A stretch of 48,371 nt of DNA. It comes from Methanoregulaceae archaeon UXB-2016 (GTDB lineage Archaea; Halobacteriota; Methanomicrobia; Methanomicrobiales; Methanospirillaceae). Where the stretch lies: NCBI GenBank assembly GCA_004332335.1, contig SISS01000003.1:1-48371 (forward strand), read 5' to 3'. Below are positions 1 to 8,513 of this stretch, in pieces; the first letter of the stretch is position 1, and each line of letters starts with the position of its first letter. The notes under the pieces are model-generated. The model searched no databases, had not been told where the DNA came from, and saw only the letters and a program-made list of their open reading frames with translations. Position numbers and translations under genes: made by a program.

Positions 1-1
1 C

Positions 2-2440
2 TGGCGCAACACCGAGCCGACCCGTTTCTACATGACCGGGTTCTACCTCTCCAGCGGTGTCACCCTGAACAACTGCGTCGCCCTCAACAGCCGCAGCAAC
101 GGCTTCTGGGTCTGGCAGGGCGCCAAGGATGTGATTCTGAACGGGTGCACCGACGACGGATCGGACAAGTCGTTCCAGGTGCGCACCGGAACGAACCTGC
201 GCTTCAATAACTGTGTCTCGAAGAACGCCCGGACTTATGTGCTCTACGCGTGGGGCTCGAGCGACGTGAAATTCGACAACTTCCGGATCGTCAACCCGAA
301 GAAGTCGAGCGGTGCGGTCTCCCTCGGCCTCCGCGAGGACCACCCCAACGATCCGTGGCCCGTGAAGGGATGCACGTTCGACATCCTCCTGACCGGTGCC
401 GACCCGGATACCCTGATCCGATACTATAACTGCCAGAACAATCAGGTGACCATCAACGGCGATAGCACCGGCCCCGAGCCGACGACCACGATCACGCCGT
501 TCACCCCAGGGCCGACCGGGCAGCCGACGACGACCGGCATCCCGAGCGTCGGACCGACGCTCACCGCGGGCCCGCTCCCGGCCGGTGTCGGGAACGGTGT
601 CATCCCGGGCGTGATCGAGGCCGAGGACTATGACGCCGGCGGCGAGGGCCTGGGCTATCACGACACGACCAGCGACAACGAGGGCGGCGCATACCGTCAG
701 GACGGCGTGGACGTCGAGTACAACGACGGCGCAGGTAGCCACGTCATCGACTACACGCGTCCGAGCGAGTGGCTCCAGTACACGGTGAACGTCACCCAGA
801 CCGGGACTTACGACGCCTCGTTCAAGGTGGCGACCCCGAACACGGGCACTTCGCTCACGCTCAGCGTGGACGGAACGGCGGCGGCCACGGTCTCGGTCCC
901 GAAGACCGGGGCATGGGACACCTACACCGAGGTCAAGAAGCAGGTCTCGCTCACCAAGGGCAAGCACGTCCTCCGGGTCGCCACGAACGGGTACCACAAC
1001 ATCTGCTGCATGAAGTTCGTGCTCTCCGGCGGGTCCGAACCCACGTCGACACCGACCGTGACTGCGACCGCGACAGTCACACCGACCGTGACCGCCACGA
1101 CGGCCACGCCGGTGCCGACGGCGACAGCAACGGTCACCCCGACTCTCCCGCTGCCCCAGCAGCCCGGCGCCAACATTCCGGGCGTGATCGAGGCCGAGAA
1201 CTACAACAGCGGCGGGGAGGGCGTGGCCTACCACGATACCACCGCGGCGAACGAGGGGAAGGCCTACCGCACCACCGAGGCTGTTGATATCGAGTATTCG
1301 ACCGCCGAGAAGAGCCACGCCGTCGGCTGGGTCCGGCCGGGCGAGTGGATCAAGTACTCGGCGACCGTGGCCCAGGCCGGCGTCTACGACGTCTCGTTCC
1401 GGGTCTCGAGCAATCAGGCTTCCGGCTCGTTCAAGATGCAGGTCGACGACCGGGACGTCTGCACGGTCATGGTGCCGAATACGGGCAGTTACCTGAGCTA
1501 CACCACGGTCGTGCAGCAGGTCTCGCTCCCGGCCGGCGTCCACACGATCCGGCTCTACCTCAACGGCTTCACGAACCTGAACTGGATGAAGTTCCAGTCG
1601 AACTCGGGCACGGCCCCGACCACCACGGCCACGGTGCCGCCGACGACCGTCGGCCCCACCTCCACCGCGACGGTGATGCCGACTTCGAGCATCGGTCTGC
1701 CGCCGCCCGTCCCCGTGGTATACGGGAGCGGCCGGGTTCCCGGCGTGATCGAGGCCGAGGACTACAACACCGGGGGAGACGGCGTGGCCTACTATGATAC
1801 GACCCCGTCGAACTTCGGCGGCGTCTACAGAAACGAGAATGTGGACATCGAGTTGAACGAGCTCGAGAAGAGCCCGGTGGTCTGCTGGATCAGGCCGGGC
1901 GAGTGGCTGAAGTACACGGTGAACGCTGACCGGACCGGGTATTACGACGTGGTCTTCCGCGTGGCAAGCCCGCAGGCGAACACGCAGCTCCGCCTCCAGG
2001 TGGACGGCGTCACGGCCACGACCATCACGGTCCCGAACACCGGCGACTACGAGAAGTTCACCAACGTCACAAAGCAGGTGAAGATGAACTCGGGTCCGCA
2101 CGTGCTCCGCCTCGTCTTCGGCGGATACCAGAACATCAACTACATGTCGTTCAAGTACGTCGGAACCAGCGCGTACCAGGGCCTCGAGCCGGTGGCGAAC
2201 CAGACGACGCCGGTCCCCACCATCACCTCTCTGCCGACCGTGACCGCGACCCCGATCGCCACGGTTACTCCGCAGACGACGACGCCGAAGGCGACGGTCG
2301 TGCCGACGGTCTCTCCGACAAAGACCCCTGCGGGGGTCGTGACTCCTGTGTCCACGCCCACGGCGACGACCGTTGCGACGATCGCACTGCCGGCCCCCAC
2401 AGTCGCAGCGAGAGCAGCAAATACCACTGCTCCGCGGTAA
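2..2440 (+). CDS. Secreted right-handed beta-helix protein with three CBM6 domains (5' partial)
   Basis: The reading frame is open to the left edge, so the true start and any signal peptide lie outside the window. The first ~145 residues look like the end of a parallel beta-helix domain, with repeated short Asn/Cys/Val strands such as LNNCVALNS and FNNCVSKN. Three carbohydrate-binding family 6-like modules follow, each opening with PGVIEAE(D/N)Y, at about 601-1027, 1171-1600 and 1735-2160, separated by Thr/Pro-rich linkers. The C-terminus is a further TP-rich tail without a visible membrane anchor. The role is probably extracellular polysaccharide binding or modification; no catalytic residues can be assigned from the visible part. 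The gene ends in TAA and is followed by a strong hairpin. Confidence 0.85.
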   Translation, partial: WRNTEPTRFYMTGFYLSSGVTLNNCVALNSRSNGFWVWQGAKDVILNGCTDDGSDKSFQVRTGTNLRFNNCVSKNARTYVLYAWGSSDVKFDNFRIVNPKKSSGAVSLGLREDHPNDPWPVKGCTFDILLTGADPDTLIRYYNCQNNQVTINGDSTGPEPTTTITPFTPGPTGQPTTTGIPSVGPTLTAGPLPAGVGNGVIPGVIEAEDYDAGGEGLGYHDTTSDNEGGAYRQDGVDVEYNDGAGSHVIDYTRPSEWLQYTVNVTQTGTYDASFKVATPNTGTSLTLSVDGTAAATVSVPKTGAWDTYTEVKKQVSLTKGKHVLRVATNGYHNICCMKFVLSGGSEPTSTPTVTATATVTPTVTATTATPVPTATATVTPTLPLPQQPGANIPGVIEAENYNSGGEGVAYHDTTAANEGKAYRTTEAVDIEYSTAEKSHAVGWVRPGEWIKYSATVAQAGVYDVSFRVSSNQASGSFKMQVDDRDVCTVMVPNTGSYLSYTTVVQQVSLPAGVHTIRLYLNGFTNLNWMKFQSNSGTAPTTTATVPPTTVGPTSTATVMPTSSIGLPPPVPVVYGSGRVPGVIEAEDYNTGGDGVAYYDTTPSNFGGVYRNENVDIELNELEKSPVVCWIRPGEWLKYTVNADRTGYYDVVFRVASPQANTQLRLQVDGVTATTITVPNTGDYEKFTNVTKQVKMNSGPHVLRLVFGGYQNINYMSFKYVGTSAYQGLEPVANQTTPVPTITSLPTVTATPIATVTPQTTTPKATVVPTVSPTKTPAGVVTPVSTPTATTVATIALPAPTVAARAANTTAPR

Positions 2441-2512
2441 CACCCTTTTTTCCTTCCTCACGGGCCCTGGGGGTGCCTGAGGGCTCTCTTAGACGAGTCG
2501 ACGCCTTCGAGA

Positions 2513-2533
2513 CGTATCCCTGAACGGGATACG
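2513..2533. terminator. Hairpin between convergent genes
   Basis: The sequence shows a perfect 8-bp inverted repeat, CGTATCCC / GGGATACG, with a 5-nt loop TGAAC. It lies between the end of the CBM6 gene (+) and the end of the SpeD-like gene (-). This placement fits a bidirectional terminator or mRNA 3'-end structure. That function is inferred. Confidence 0.5.
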
Positions 2534-2585
2534 GCATGGAGGGCGGCTTCGCTTCAGGAAAAAGAATGAAGAGAAAAAAAAGAAT

Positions 2586-2987
2586 TCAGGCTCTCAGGAC
2601 GACCTGAAAGGTGACCGAGTCCGCCCCAAAGAACTGTCGTGTAAACTCTGCTGCCTCTTCGGGCTCATACTCCTTGCAACTGAAGATGTCGATATATGCC
2701 GCATTCATCTCGTTTGCAAAGTGCCCTGAGATGAGCGAGGTCTCGATCAGCTGCGTCATGGAGTACCCTGCCACGCGGTCGTTCGGTCCGAAGTGGATGA
2801 CCTGTGGTTCGCCAAAACGTTTCATCCGGATCAGGTCACAGACCTCGATCACGTACTGCCGAATCTTCTCGGCATCGCGGATCGCCATTGGATCGCATCC
2901 CTTAAGGTCGATGCAGGTGCAGAGCCCCCACGCATCCCTCTCTCGGAAGTCCCGGACGATTGCGCTCTCTCCATTCTTCTCCGCCAT
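2586..2987 (-). CDS. SpeD-like (S-adenosylmethionine decarboxylase-type) pyruvoyl protein
   Basis: This 133-residue protein has the size and core pattern of class 1 SAM decarboxylase proenzymes, which self-cleave to make a pyruvoyl group. The segment TSLISGH followed 15 residues later by Cys in IFSC matches the spacing of the cleavage Ser, catalytic His and Cys of Thermotoga SpeD (S63, H68, C83 equivalents are S84, H89, C104). The residue before the Ser is Thr instead of Glu, and the usual TWPE stretch after the His is replaced by FANE. The substrate may therefore differ from SAM; SpeD relatives acting on arginine or ornithine are known. A good ribosome site (GGAGG, about 8 nt upstream) supports the ATG at 2987. 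It is monocistronic and convergent with the CBM6 gene. Confidence 0.65.
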   Translation of the reverse strand: MAEKNGESAIVRDFRERDAWGLCTCIDLKGCDPMAIRDAEKIRQYVIEVCDLIRMKRFGEPQVIHFGPNDRVAGYSMTQLIETSLISGHFANEMNAAYIDIFSCKEYEPEEAAEFTRQFFGADSVTFQVVLRA

Positions 2988-3514
2988 CTAGCAGCCTCCG
3001 TTGTTCATCGCTCGTTATTGATGAGTCTGTACAAGTTTTTGACGAGCAGAATTAAACTTTTCCAATCAGCTAATCGGCCGTTTCTAATCGCTGTTCACAG
3101 CAGAGTGCGTTCAATCCTCAGGGAGAGTCGGATACAAACCAGCGCGGATCTGCAAAGGTCCTAGCAGGAGCGAAACGCGGTTCGGCAGATGCCGCATCAC
3201 CCGCAGATCCCCCAATTTTTCGGGGCGGATATCGCGCGGCGCTCGGCAGAAATGCGACGGGGAGAAAGGAATAAGAACTCGAAATTCAGGCATGAGGGTA
3301 TCATATTTTTTTTATTTTTTAACTTTTAGGAAAATCAATAATATTTTGTTACCTCTCCTGTTGGTCGAGTTCCGAAGAAAAGCATGATTCTACGTTGTTT
3401 TGGAAAACAAATGGAAAATTATTAATAAGGCCACAAAGGATTTTTACTTTGACCTAACAGCGGCAGTTTAATACGTTGCTGGTATAGGTGCATGATTCAG
3501 AGGTGTATCGATAA
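2988..3514. other. Intergenic region upstream of fdhC
   Basis: No convincing gene was seen in this ~530-bp stretch. It becomes strongly AT-rich from about 3295, with long T runs near 3305-3328. It carries two TATA-like elements facing fdhC, near 3418-3428 (ttattaataa) and 3467-3473 (tttaata). The left end holds the promoter of the SpeD-like gene on the minus strand. The long AT-rich leader could serve regulated expression of the formate transporter; this is inference. Confidence 0.5.
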
Positions 3515-4426
3515 ATGGCATTTCATCCACCAGTAGCAATTGTTGCGAAGGCAGGCGACGCCGGCAAGTACAAGACCGGTCTGCCCGCATGGAACATGGT
3601 TCTCCGCGGCTTTCTGTCCGGAGCGTTCATCGCGATGGGTGCGGGTCTCGCAACCGTCTGCAGCACAGGCATCGTGGCCGGCGCGGCCGCGACCAATGCC
3701 GGGTTCGTCAACGCGGGCTTCGCATCCCCCGGTATCGCTCAGCTCATTATGGGCGCTGTCTTCCCTGTCGGGCTGATCATCACGATCCTGACCGGTGCTG
3801 AGCTCTTCACCGGCGACGCGATGCTCGCGCCCCTGGCAGCCTTCATCCACAAGATCTCATGGGCCAGCGTTCTGAACCTCTGGCTCTGGGTCTACGTCGG
3901 GAACCTGATCGGCTCGCTCTTCTACGCGTACCTCATGACCTTCGGTCCCCTGACGTCGGTCGACGCGGCCGGTGCGATCACGGCGACCGCCTTCGGAAAC
4001 CGGGCCGTCCAGATCGGGATGGCGAAGATCAGCTACTTCGGCGTCGCCGGGCTCTGGTCCGCCTTCCTGAAGGGCATCGCCTGTAACTGGCTCGTCAACC
4101 TCGCCGTCCTGCTCGGGATATGCGCCGACGACCTGATCGGCAAGTTCTTCGGAATCTGGTTCCCGATCATGGCCTTCGTCTCGTCCGGGTTCGAGCACTC
4201 GGTCGCGAACATGTACTTCATTCCCGCCGGGATCATGAGCAAGGCCTACCTGACGCCGGCACAGGTCGAAGTGTTCGGTGCCGCGAAGCTGGAGACCTTG
4301 AACTGGGTCACCATGTGGACGCAGAACATCATCCCCGTCACGATCGGCAACATCATCGGCGGGCTCATCTTCGTGAGCATCCTCTACTGGGTCGCCTTCA
4401 GGAAGGAGATCCAGGCACTTAAGTAA
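3515..4426 (+). CDS. fdhC: Formate/nitrite transporter family protein, formate transporter FdhC
   Basis: This is a 303-residue membrane protein of the FNT channel family with about six hydrophobic segments. It carries the family signatures around GIACNWLVNLAV and FVSSGFEHSVANMYFIPAG. FNT pentamers pass formate across the cytoplasmic membrane. In hydrogenotrophic methanogens FdhC supplies formate to formate dehydrogenase, although fdhA and fdhB are not in this window. The ATG at 3515 follows a purine-rich GAGGTG site at 3500-3505 with good spacing. The gene is 15 bp upstream of a membrane OB-fold gene, so the two may be co-transcribed. Confidence 0.92.
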   Translation: MAFHPPVAIVAKAGDAGKYKTGLPAWNMVLRGFLSGAFIAMGAGLATVCSTGIVAGAAATNAGFVNAGFASPGIAQLIMGAVFPVGLIITILTGAELFTGDAMLAPLAAFIHKISWASVLNLWLWVYVGNLIGSLFYAYLMTFGPLTSVDAAGAITATAFGNRAVQIGMAKISYFGVAGLWSAFLKGIACNWLVNLAVLLGICADDLIGKFFGIWFPIMAFVSSGFEHSVANMYFIPAGIMSKAYLTPAQVEVFGAAKLETLNWVTMWTQNIIPVTIGNIIGGLIFVSILYWVAFRKEIQALK

Positions 4427-4441
4427 CCCCAGCAACTCCAC

Positions 4442-4993
4442 ATGAAGATAGGCAATACCAGGGTGAGATTCTCGATCCTTGCGATCGGGGTCTTCCTCAT
4501 CCTCACCTTTATTCTCATTTACACGTACTACGTCACCGGGGACCGGTCCCTGCTGATCATCGGAGCCCCCACGCTCATACTGATCCTGGTGATCCCCGTG
4601 GTGCTCAACTACATGAGCCAGCACCAGTATGCGTCGATCATCCCGATGTACGAACGGGACGCGAAACCCGTCCGCGTGAATCAGGTCAATCTCTCGATGG
4701 TCGGGTCTCCGGTTCGGATCGAGGGGATCGTCGAGCGGGTCTACTTCCAGCTTCTCAACCGGCCGCAGTACCTGATCGGCGACCGGACGGGCGAGATCTC
4801 GGTCAAGATGTTCACGTCCCCGAATGAGGACGTGGAGAAGGGAGACCGGGTCGAGGTGCTCGGCCAGGTAATCAAGCGGTACGTCGCCACGGGCGATGCC
4901 GTGATCAACGCGGTCTCGATCCGCAAGCTCGGGCCTGTCAAGAACGAGACGGCCGAACTGTCCACGCCCCAGAAGAAGGGTCGACGACACTGA
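4442..4993 (+). CDS. Membrane-anchored OB-fold (nucleic-acid-binding-like) protein
   Basis: The 183-residue product begins with two hydrophobic segments (about residues 9-28 and 37-56). A soluble domain follows in which SPVRIEGIVERV, GDRTGEISVKMF and VEVLGQVIKRYV look like strands of an OB fold of the tRNA_anti/RPA type. It ends in a basic tail (KKGRRH). Similar two-TM plus OB-fold proteins occur in methanogens, but no function is established. It lies 15 bp after fdhC on the same strand, so co-transcription is likely; a functional link to formate uptake is not shown. Confidence 0.7.
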   Translation: MKIGNTRVRFSILAIGVFLILTFILIYTYYVTGDRSLLIIGAPTLILILVIPVVLNYMSQHQYASIIPMYERDAKPVRVNQVNLSMVGSPVRIEGIVERVYFQLLNRPQYLIGDRTGEISVKMFTSPNEDVEKGDRVEVLGQVIKRYVATGDAVINAVSIRKLGPVKNETAELSTPQKKGRRH

Positions 4994-5032
4994 GCCCTGG
5001 CGGACCACGGCCTCAACGCCGCCGTCACATTC

Positions 5033-5049
5033 TCTCTTTTTTTTCTTTC
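5033..5049 (+). terminator. Oligo-T tract terminator
   Basis: A T-rich run (tctctttttttttcttt) lies about 40 bp after the OB-fold gene stop. Archaeal intrinsic termination occurs at such U-rich tracts, so this probably ends the fdhC transcript. Confidence 0.5.
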
Positions 5050-5094
5050 CCGGTCTATTCTGCCCATGATTCGGCCTTCTTTTCGATGAAAAGA

Positions 5095-5102
5095 ACTTTA
5101 TC
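5095..5102 (+). promoter_or_regulatory. TATA box for the DUF2150 gene
   Basis: ACTTTATC is centred about 27 nt upstream of the ATG at 5126. That spacing predicts a transcription start at or next to the start codon, so the mRNA may be leaderless. Confidence 0.45.
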
Positions 5103-5125
5103 CGGACACGGATACACGTATGTGA

Positions 5126-5764
5126 ATGGCACGGAAGGCCGGGAAGAAGAGTGCGGCGGAGGAGGCCCCCATGAAGCTCTTCTACATCTTTTATAACAAG
5201 GAGCGATGGAACAACTGGCTCCAGACCCTCTCGGAGGCCGACTTTGAAGGAGACGGCAGCGGCGAGGACGTTCCCGAGGGAGTCGCGATGCTCTACTCCT
5301 TCTCCGAGGACATCACCCTCTCGGTCCTGAAGATCGTCCGTCTCTGGCAGAACGAGCGCTTCTCGGCCGAGGAGGCCCTGCAGAAGATCGAGGACGTCGA
5401 GGCGATCGTGATCTCCGAGCTCCCGGACGGCCCCCTGGTCGAGGTGGTCGGACCGGTCCAGGAGACCCTGCTGGTCCTCTTTGCCGCCTGTCGCCGGTTC
5501 ATCGCCGGAGATTATGAGAAGGATGTCAAGGCGCTGGTCAAGCGCGGACGGGCCCTGGCCGCGGAGGGAGCGGACGAGACCCTGGTGGTCGCCGCCGAGA
5601 TCGGCGCCGCGGTGATCGGCGGAGCCGCGTGCTGCGCCAAGTTTGTCAAGGACGACATCGAGGACCCGAGCCTCTTCGACGACTGGCTCGTCGAGATCGA
5701 GACCATGGGCGAGGCGATGAAGTCGCTCAAGAACTTCGACGAGGAGCCCGGCGAGGGCTCGTGA
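5126..5764 (+). CDS. DUF2150-like conserved archaeal protein
   Basis: The 212-residue soluble, acidic, mostly helical protein has the segment LFYIFYNKERWNNWLQTL near its start, which resembles the archaeal DUF2150 family. A Cys pair lies in the centre-right (GGAACCAKF) and the C-terminus is acidic. No catalytic motif is recognisable and the function is unknown. The stop TGA overlaps the GTG start of the next gene (GTGA, 5761-5764), so the two are probably translated in a coupled way. A TATA box lies 27 nt upstream. Confidence 0.7.
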   Translation: MARKAGKKSAAEEAPMKLFYIFYNKERWNNWLQTLSEADFEGDGSGEDVPEGVAMLYSFSEDITLSVLKIVRLWQNERFSAEEALQKIEDVEAIVISELPDGPLVEVVGPVQETLLVLFAACRRFIAGDYEKDVKALVKRGRALAAEGADETLVVAAEIGAAVIGGAACCAKFVKDDIEDPSLFDDWLVEIETMGEAMKSLKNFDEEPGEGS

Positions 5765-6213
5765 TCGCCAGCAAGGCCCGGCTCCGCTCCAGCCGGCGCC
5801 TCGAACGGATCGCCGGTTTCCGGCTTCCCGACAGGGCCTTCCACGGGGTCGTGCTCGACACCCTCACGTCGCGTCTGGACTTCGACCGGCTCGACCCGAC
5901 CACCCGGGAGCAGCTCCTCGAGTTCGTCGCCGACTTTCTCCGCTGCGACTGCAAGAAGTCGCCGCAGTGTGGATGCCCCGAGCGGCGGTTTGCAGCGACC
6001 GTCCTGGAACTCCGCGAGGCCGGTCTCGACCACCGTCAGATCAGCGCTCACCTCGCCGATATCTACGGCATCGAACTCTTCCCGGCCGACATCCTCTCGT
6101 ACCTCGAAGACTCGGTCCACGTGCTCGAGGCGATCGAGAAGGTCGCCGCGCTTCAGGACCGCACCGCCGTCGCGGCCGGGGCACGCACGCATATCGCAGC
6201 GCTCGAACGCTGA
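5761..6213 (+). CDS. Conserved archaeal protein with Cys-rich cluster (DUF5814-like)
   Basis: The start is a GTG at 5761 inside the stop of the preceding gene; the next in-frame ATG would be far inside the domain. The 150-residue product is basic at the N-terminus, has a conserved-looking LPDRAFHGVVLDTL, and carries a Cys cluster CDCKKSPQCGCPE near the middle that could bind a metal. A helical C-terminal half follows (LEAIEKVAAL). It resembles the DUF5814 segment seen at the end of some archaeal superfamily II helicases, here as a separate protein without helicase motifs. The function is unknown; tight coupling suggests joint action with the DUF2150 protein. Confidence 0.6.
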   Translation: MIASKARLRSSRRLERIAGFRLPDRAFHGVVLDTLTSRLDFDRLDPTTREQLLEFVADFLRCDCKKSPQCGCPERRFAATVLELREAGLDHRQISAHLADIYGIELFPADILSYLEDSVHVLEAIEKVAALQDRTAVAAGARTHIAALER

Positions 6214-6287
6214 GTCGCCTTTCTGCCGAAAGAGGTCGTATCGCCCATGGTGGTGCTGAGGCGGCCCCTCCTCCTCCCCTCGATACA

Positions 6288-6295
6288 TTTTATAT
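6288..6295 (+). promoter_or_regulatory. TATA box of the nucleotide-sugar operon
   Basis: TTTTATAT (part of ttttatatatc) sits about 26 nt upstream of the ATG at 6318. No ribosome site precedes that ATG, so this operon is probably led by a leaderless transcript. Confidence 0.55.
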
Positions 6296-6317
6296 ATCTC
6301 ATGCCTACCTGTTTGGG

Positions 6318-7232
6318 ATGAAGGTCGTGGTTACCGGCGGAGCAGGGTTTATCGGCTCCAATCTCGCTGAGGAACTCTCAAACCGATACGAGGTGACCGT
6401 CCTGGACGATTTGGCCACCGGCCGGGAGTCCAATCTCTCGAACCTGGACGTGGACTGGGTCCGGGGCTCCATCCTCGACACCGAACTGCTGGCGGAGACC
6501 TTCCGGGGCGTTCACTTCGTCTTCCACGAGGCCGCCCTACCCTCGGTCCAGCGATCGGTCGAGGACCCGGCCCGGTCGAACCTGGTGAATGTGGACGGGA
6601 CCCTGAACGTGCTGATCGCTGCGCGGGATGCGGGCGTGAAGAAACTGGTCTTCGCGTCCTCCTCGTCCGTGTACGGGGACACCCCGACCCTGCCCAAGGT
6701 CGAGACGATGACCCCCGACCCGATGTCGCCGTATGCGGTCACCAAGCTCACGGCAGAGCACTACCTCCGCGTCTTCAACTCGCTCTATGGCCTCCCGACG
6801 GTCGCACTCCGGTACTTCAACGTCTTTGGCCCGCGGCAGGACCCGAAGTCACAGTACGCGGCGGTCATCCCGAACTTCATCGCCCGGATCCTGGCCGGAG
6901 AACCGCCCGTGATCAACGGCGACGGCCGGCAGACCCGGGACTTCACCTTTGTCAGGGACGTGGTCCAGGCCAACATCCGTGCGGCCGAGTCCGATGCGAC
7001 CGGCGTCTTCAACATCGCCTGCCAGAAGCGGATCGACCTGATCGCCCTCGCCGACACGATCATGGACCTGGTCGGCACGAAGGTAGAACCGGTCTTCAAC
7101 GAGGCACGTTCGGGCGACGTGCGCGACTCGCTCGCCGACATCACCCGGGCGCGTGCCGCCTTCGGCTTCGCCCCCGCCTATACACTCGAACAGGGCCTTT
7201 CAGAGACGATACAATGGTTTGCCAGTCAGTGA
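6318..7232 (+). CDS. NAD-dependent nucleotide-sugar epimerase (GalE/WbpP-like SDR)
   Basis: This 304-residue extended short-chain dehydrogenase has the Rossmann motif TGGAGFIG at residues 6-13, the Ser-rich active-site strand FASSSSVYGD (113-121) and the catalytic Tyr-x3-Lys as YAVTK (139-143). Family members invert C4 of UDP-glucose or UDP-GlcNAc. Pairing with a UDP-HexNAc dehydrogenase suggests UDP-GlcNAc to UDP-GalNAc conversion, as in WbpP; the substrate is inferred. The start at 6318 is chosen because the Rossmann fold begins there and a TATA box lies 26 nt upstream. The reading frame extends upstream only over sequence that codes for the previous gene in another frame. It overlaps the next gene. 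Confidence 0.88.
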   Translation: MKVVVTGGAGFIGSNLAEELSNRYEVTVLDDLATGRESNLSNLDVDWVRGSILDTELLAETFRGVHFVFHEAALPSVQRSVEDPARSNLVNVDGTLNVLIAARDAGVKKLVFASSSSVYGDTPTLPKVETMTPDPMSPYAVTKLTAEHYLRVFNSLYGLPTVALRYFNVFGPRQDPKSQYAAVIPNFIARILAGEPPVINGDGRQTRDFTFVRDVVQANIRAAESDATGVFNIACQKRIDLIALADTIMDLVGTKVEPVFNEARSGDVRDSLADITRARAAFGFAPAYTLEQGLSETIQWFASQ

Positions 7233-8467
7233 CCGATCGAACGGTCTGCGTGGTCGGGCTCGGCTACGTCGGCTATCCGCTTGCAGAGGCCTTCTCGTCC
7301 CACCTCAGGACGATCGGCTATGATATCGACACGGGGAAACTCGACCGGGTCCGGTCGACCCCCGGGAATCGGATCGAGGCGACGAACGACGCCGCCCGGA
7401 TCGGAGAGGCGGACGTGGTGATCATCGCGGTTCCCACGCCCGTGACCCGGGCGAAGGACCCGGACCTCGGCCCGGTCCGTTCGGCCGCCGAGACGATCGG
7501 AGCGAACCTGAAGAGGGGCGCGATCGTCGTGCTCGAGTCGACGGTCTACCCCGGCGTGACCGAGGAGATCATGCTCCCGATCCTCGAGGAGCGCTCCGGT
7601 CTCGTCTGCGGCACGGACTTCTTTGTCGGGTACTCCCCCGAGCGGATCAACCCCGGCGACGACGAACATGTCCTCGCCCGGATCGTGAAGATCGTCGCCG
7701 GCATGGACGGGGAGACGACCGACCTCCTCGCCGAGCTCTACGGCCTGGTCACGAATGTCCACCGCGCGAAGTCGATCAAGACGGCTGAGGCCGCGAAGGT
7801 GATCGAGAACATCCAGCGCGACCTGAACATCGCGCTGATGAACGAGCTCTCCCTGATCTTCGCCCGGATGGACCTCGATACCCAGGCGGTCCTCGAGGCG
7901 GCCGGGACCAAGTGGAACTTCCACCCCTACCGCCCCGGGCTCGTGGGCGGCCACTGCATCCCGGTCGACCCGTACTACCTCGTGTACCGGGCCGAGGAGC
8001 TCGGCTATCACCCCCAGGTGATCCTCGCCGGGCGCGCGATCAACGACTACATGCCCAAGCATGTGGCTGAGCTCGCGATCAAGGGGATGAACGACGCGGG
8101 CAAGGTGATCCGCGGGTCGAAGGTCGTGATCCTCGGCCTGACCTACAAGGAGAACGTGCCCGACACGCGCGAGAGCCCGTCGCACGAGATGATCCACGAG
8201 CTCAGGGAGTTCCACGCCGAGGTCTACGGCTACGACCCCCTCCTCACGGAGGAGGAGATCTCCCGGTTCAACGTCCAGCCGCTCACCGACCTCGAGAAGA
8301 TCGAGGCCGACTGCATCATCATCAACGTGCCCCACGACCAGTTCCGCGGGCTCACGCTCGAGGACGCACGGCGGATCAGCAAGGGCACGCCTGTGATCGT
8401 CGACGTCAAGGGTGTCCACAGCCGCTGGAAGGACCAGGACCCCTCCATCTACTACAGGAAACTCTGA
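7214..8467 (+). CDS. UDP-sugar 6-dehydrogenase (WbpO/TviB/WecC family)
   Basis: This 417-residue enzyme oxidises C6 of a UDP-hexose or UDP-N-acetylhexosamine to the uronate with NAD. It shows the N-terminal Rossmann motif VGLGYVG (14-20), the central KTAEAAKVIEN helix with the catalytic Lys, the active-site Cys248 in GGHCIPVDPYY, and the C-terminal domain VVILGLTYKENVPDTRESP. The sequence fits the UDP-GalNAc/ManNAc dehydrogenase branch better than UDP-glucose dehydrogenase. The ATG at 7214 lies inside the epimerase gene; a GTG at 7229 forming GTGA with its stop is an equally possible start. With its neighbours it probably makes an acetamido-uronate for the surface glycan. Confidence 0.9.
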   Translation: MVCQSVTDRTVCVVGLGYVGYPLAEAFSSHLRTIGYDIDTGKLDRVRSTPGNRIEATNDAARIGEADVVIIAVPTPVTRAKDPDLGPVRSAAETIGANLKRGAIVVLESTVYPGVTEEIMLPILEERSGLVCGTDFFVGYSPERINPGDDEHVLARIVKIVAGMDGETTDLLAELYGLVTNVHRAKSIKTAEAAKVIENIQRDLNIALMNELSLIFARMDLDTQAVLEAAGTKWNFHPYRPGLVGGHCIPVDPYYLVYRAEELGYHPQVILAGRAINDYMPKHVAELAIKGMNDAGKVIRGSKVVILGLTYKENVPDTRESPSHEMIHELREFHAEVYGYDPLLTEEEISRFNVQPLTDLEKIEADCIIINVPHDQFRGLTLEDARRISKGTPVIVDVKGVHSRWKDQDPSIYYRKL

Positions 8468-8513
8468 CGACCATGACCGAGGTGCGCGCCCGCACCGCAG
8501 GGCCGGAGGGCTG

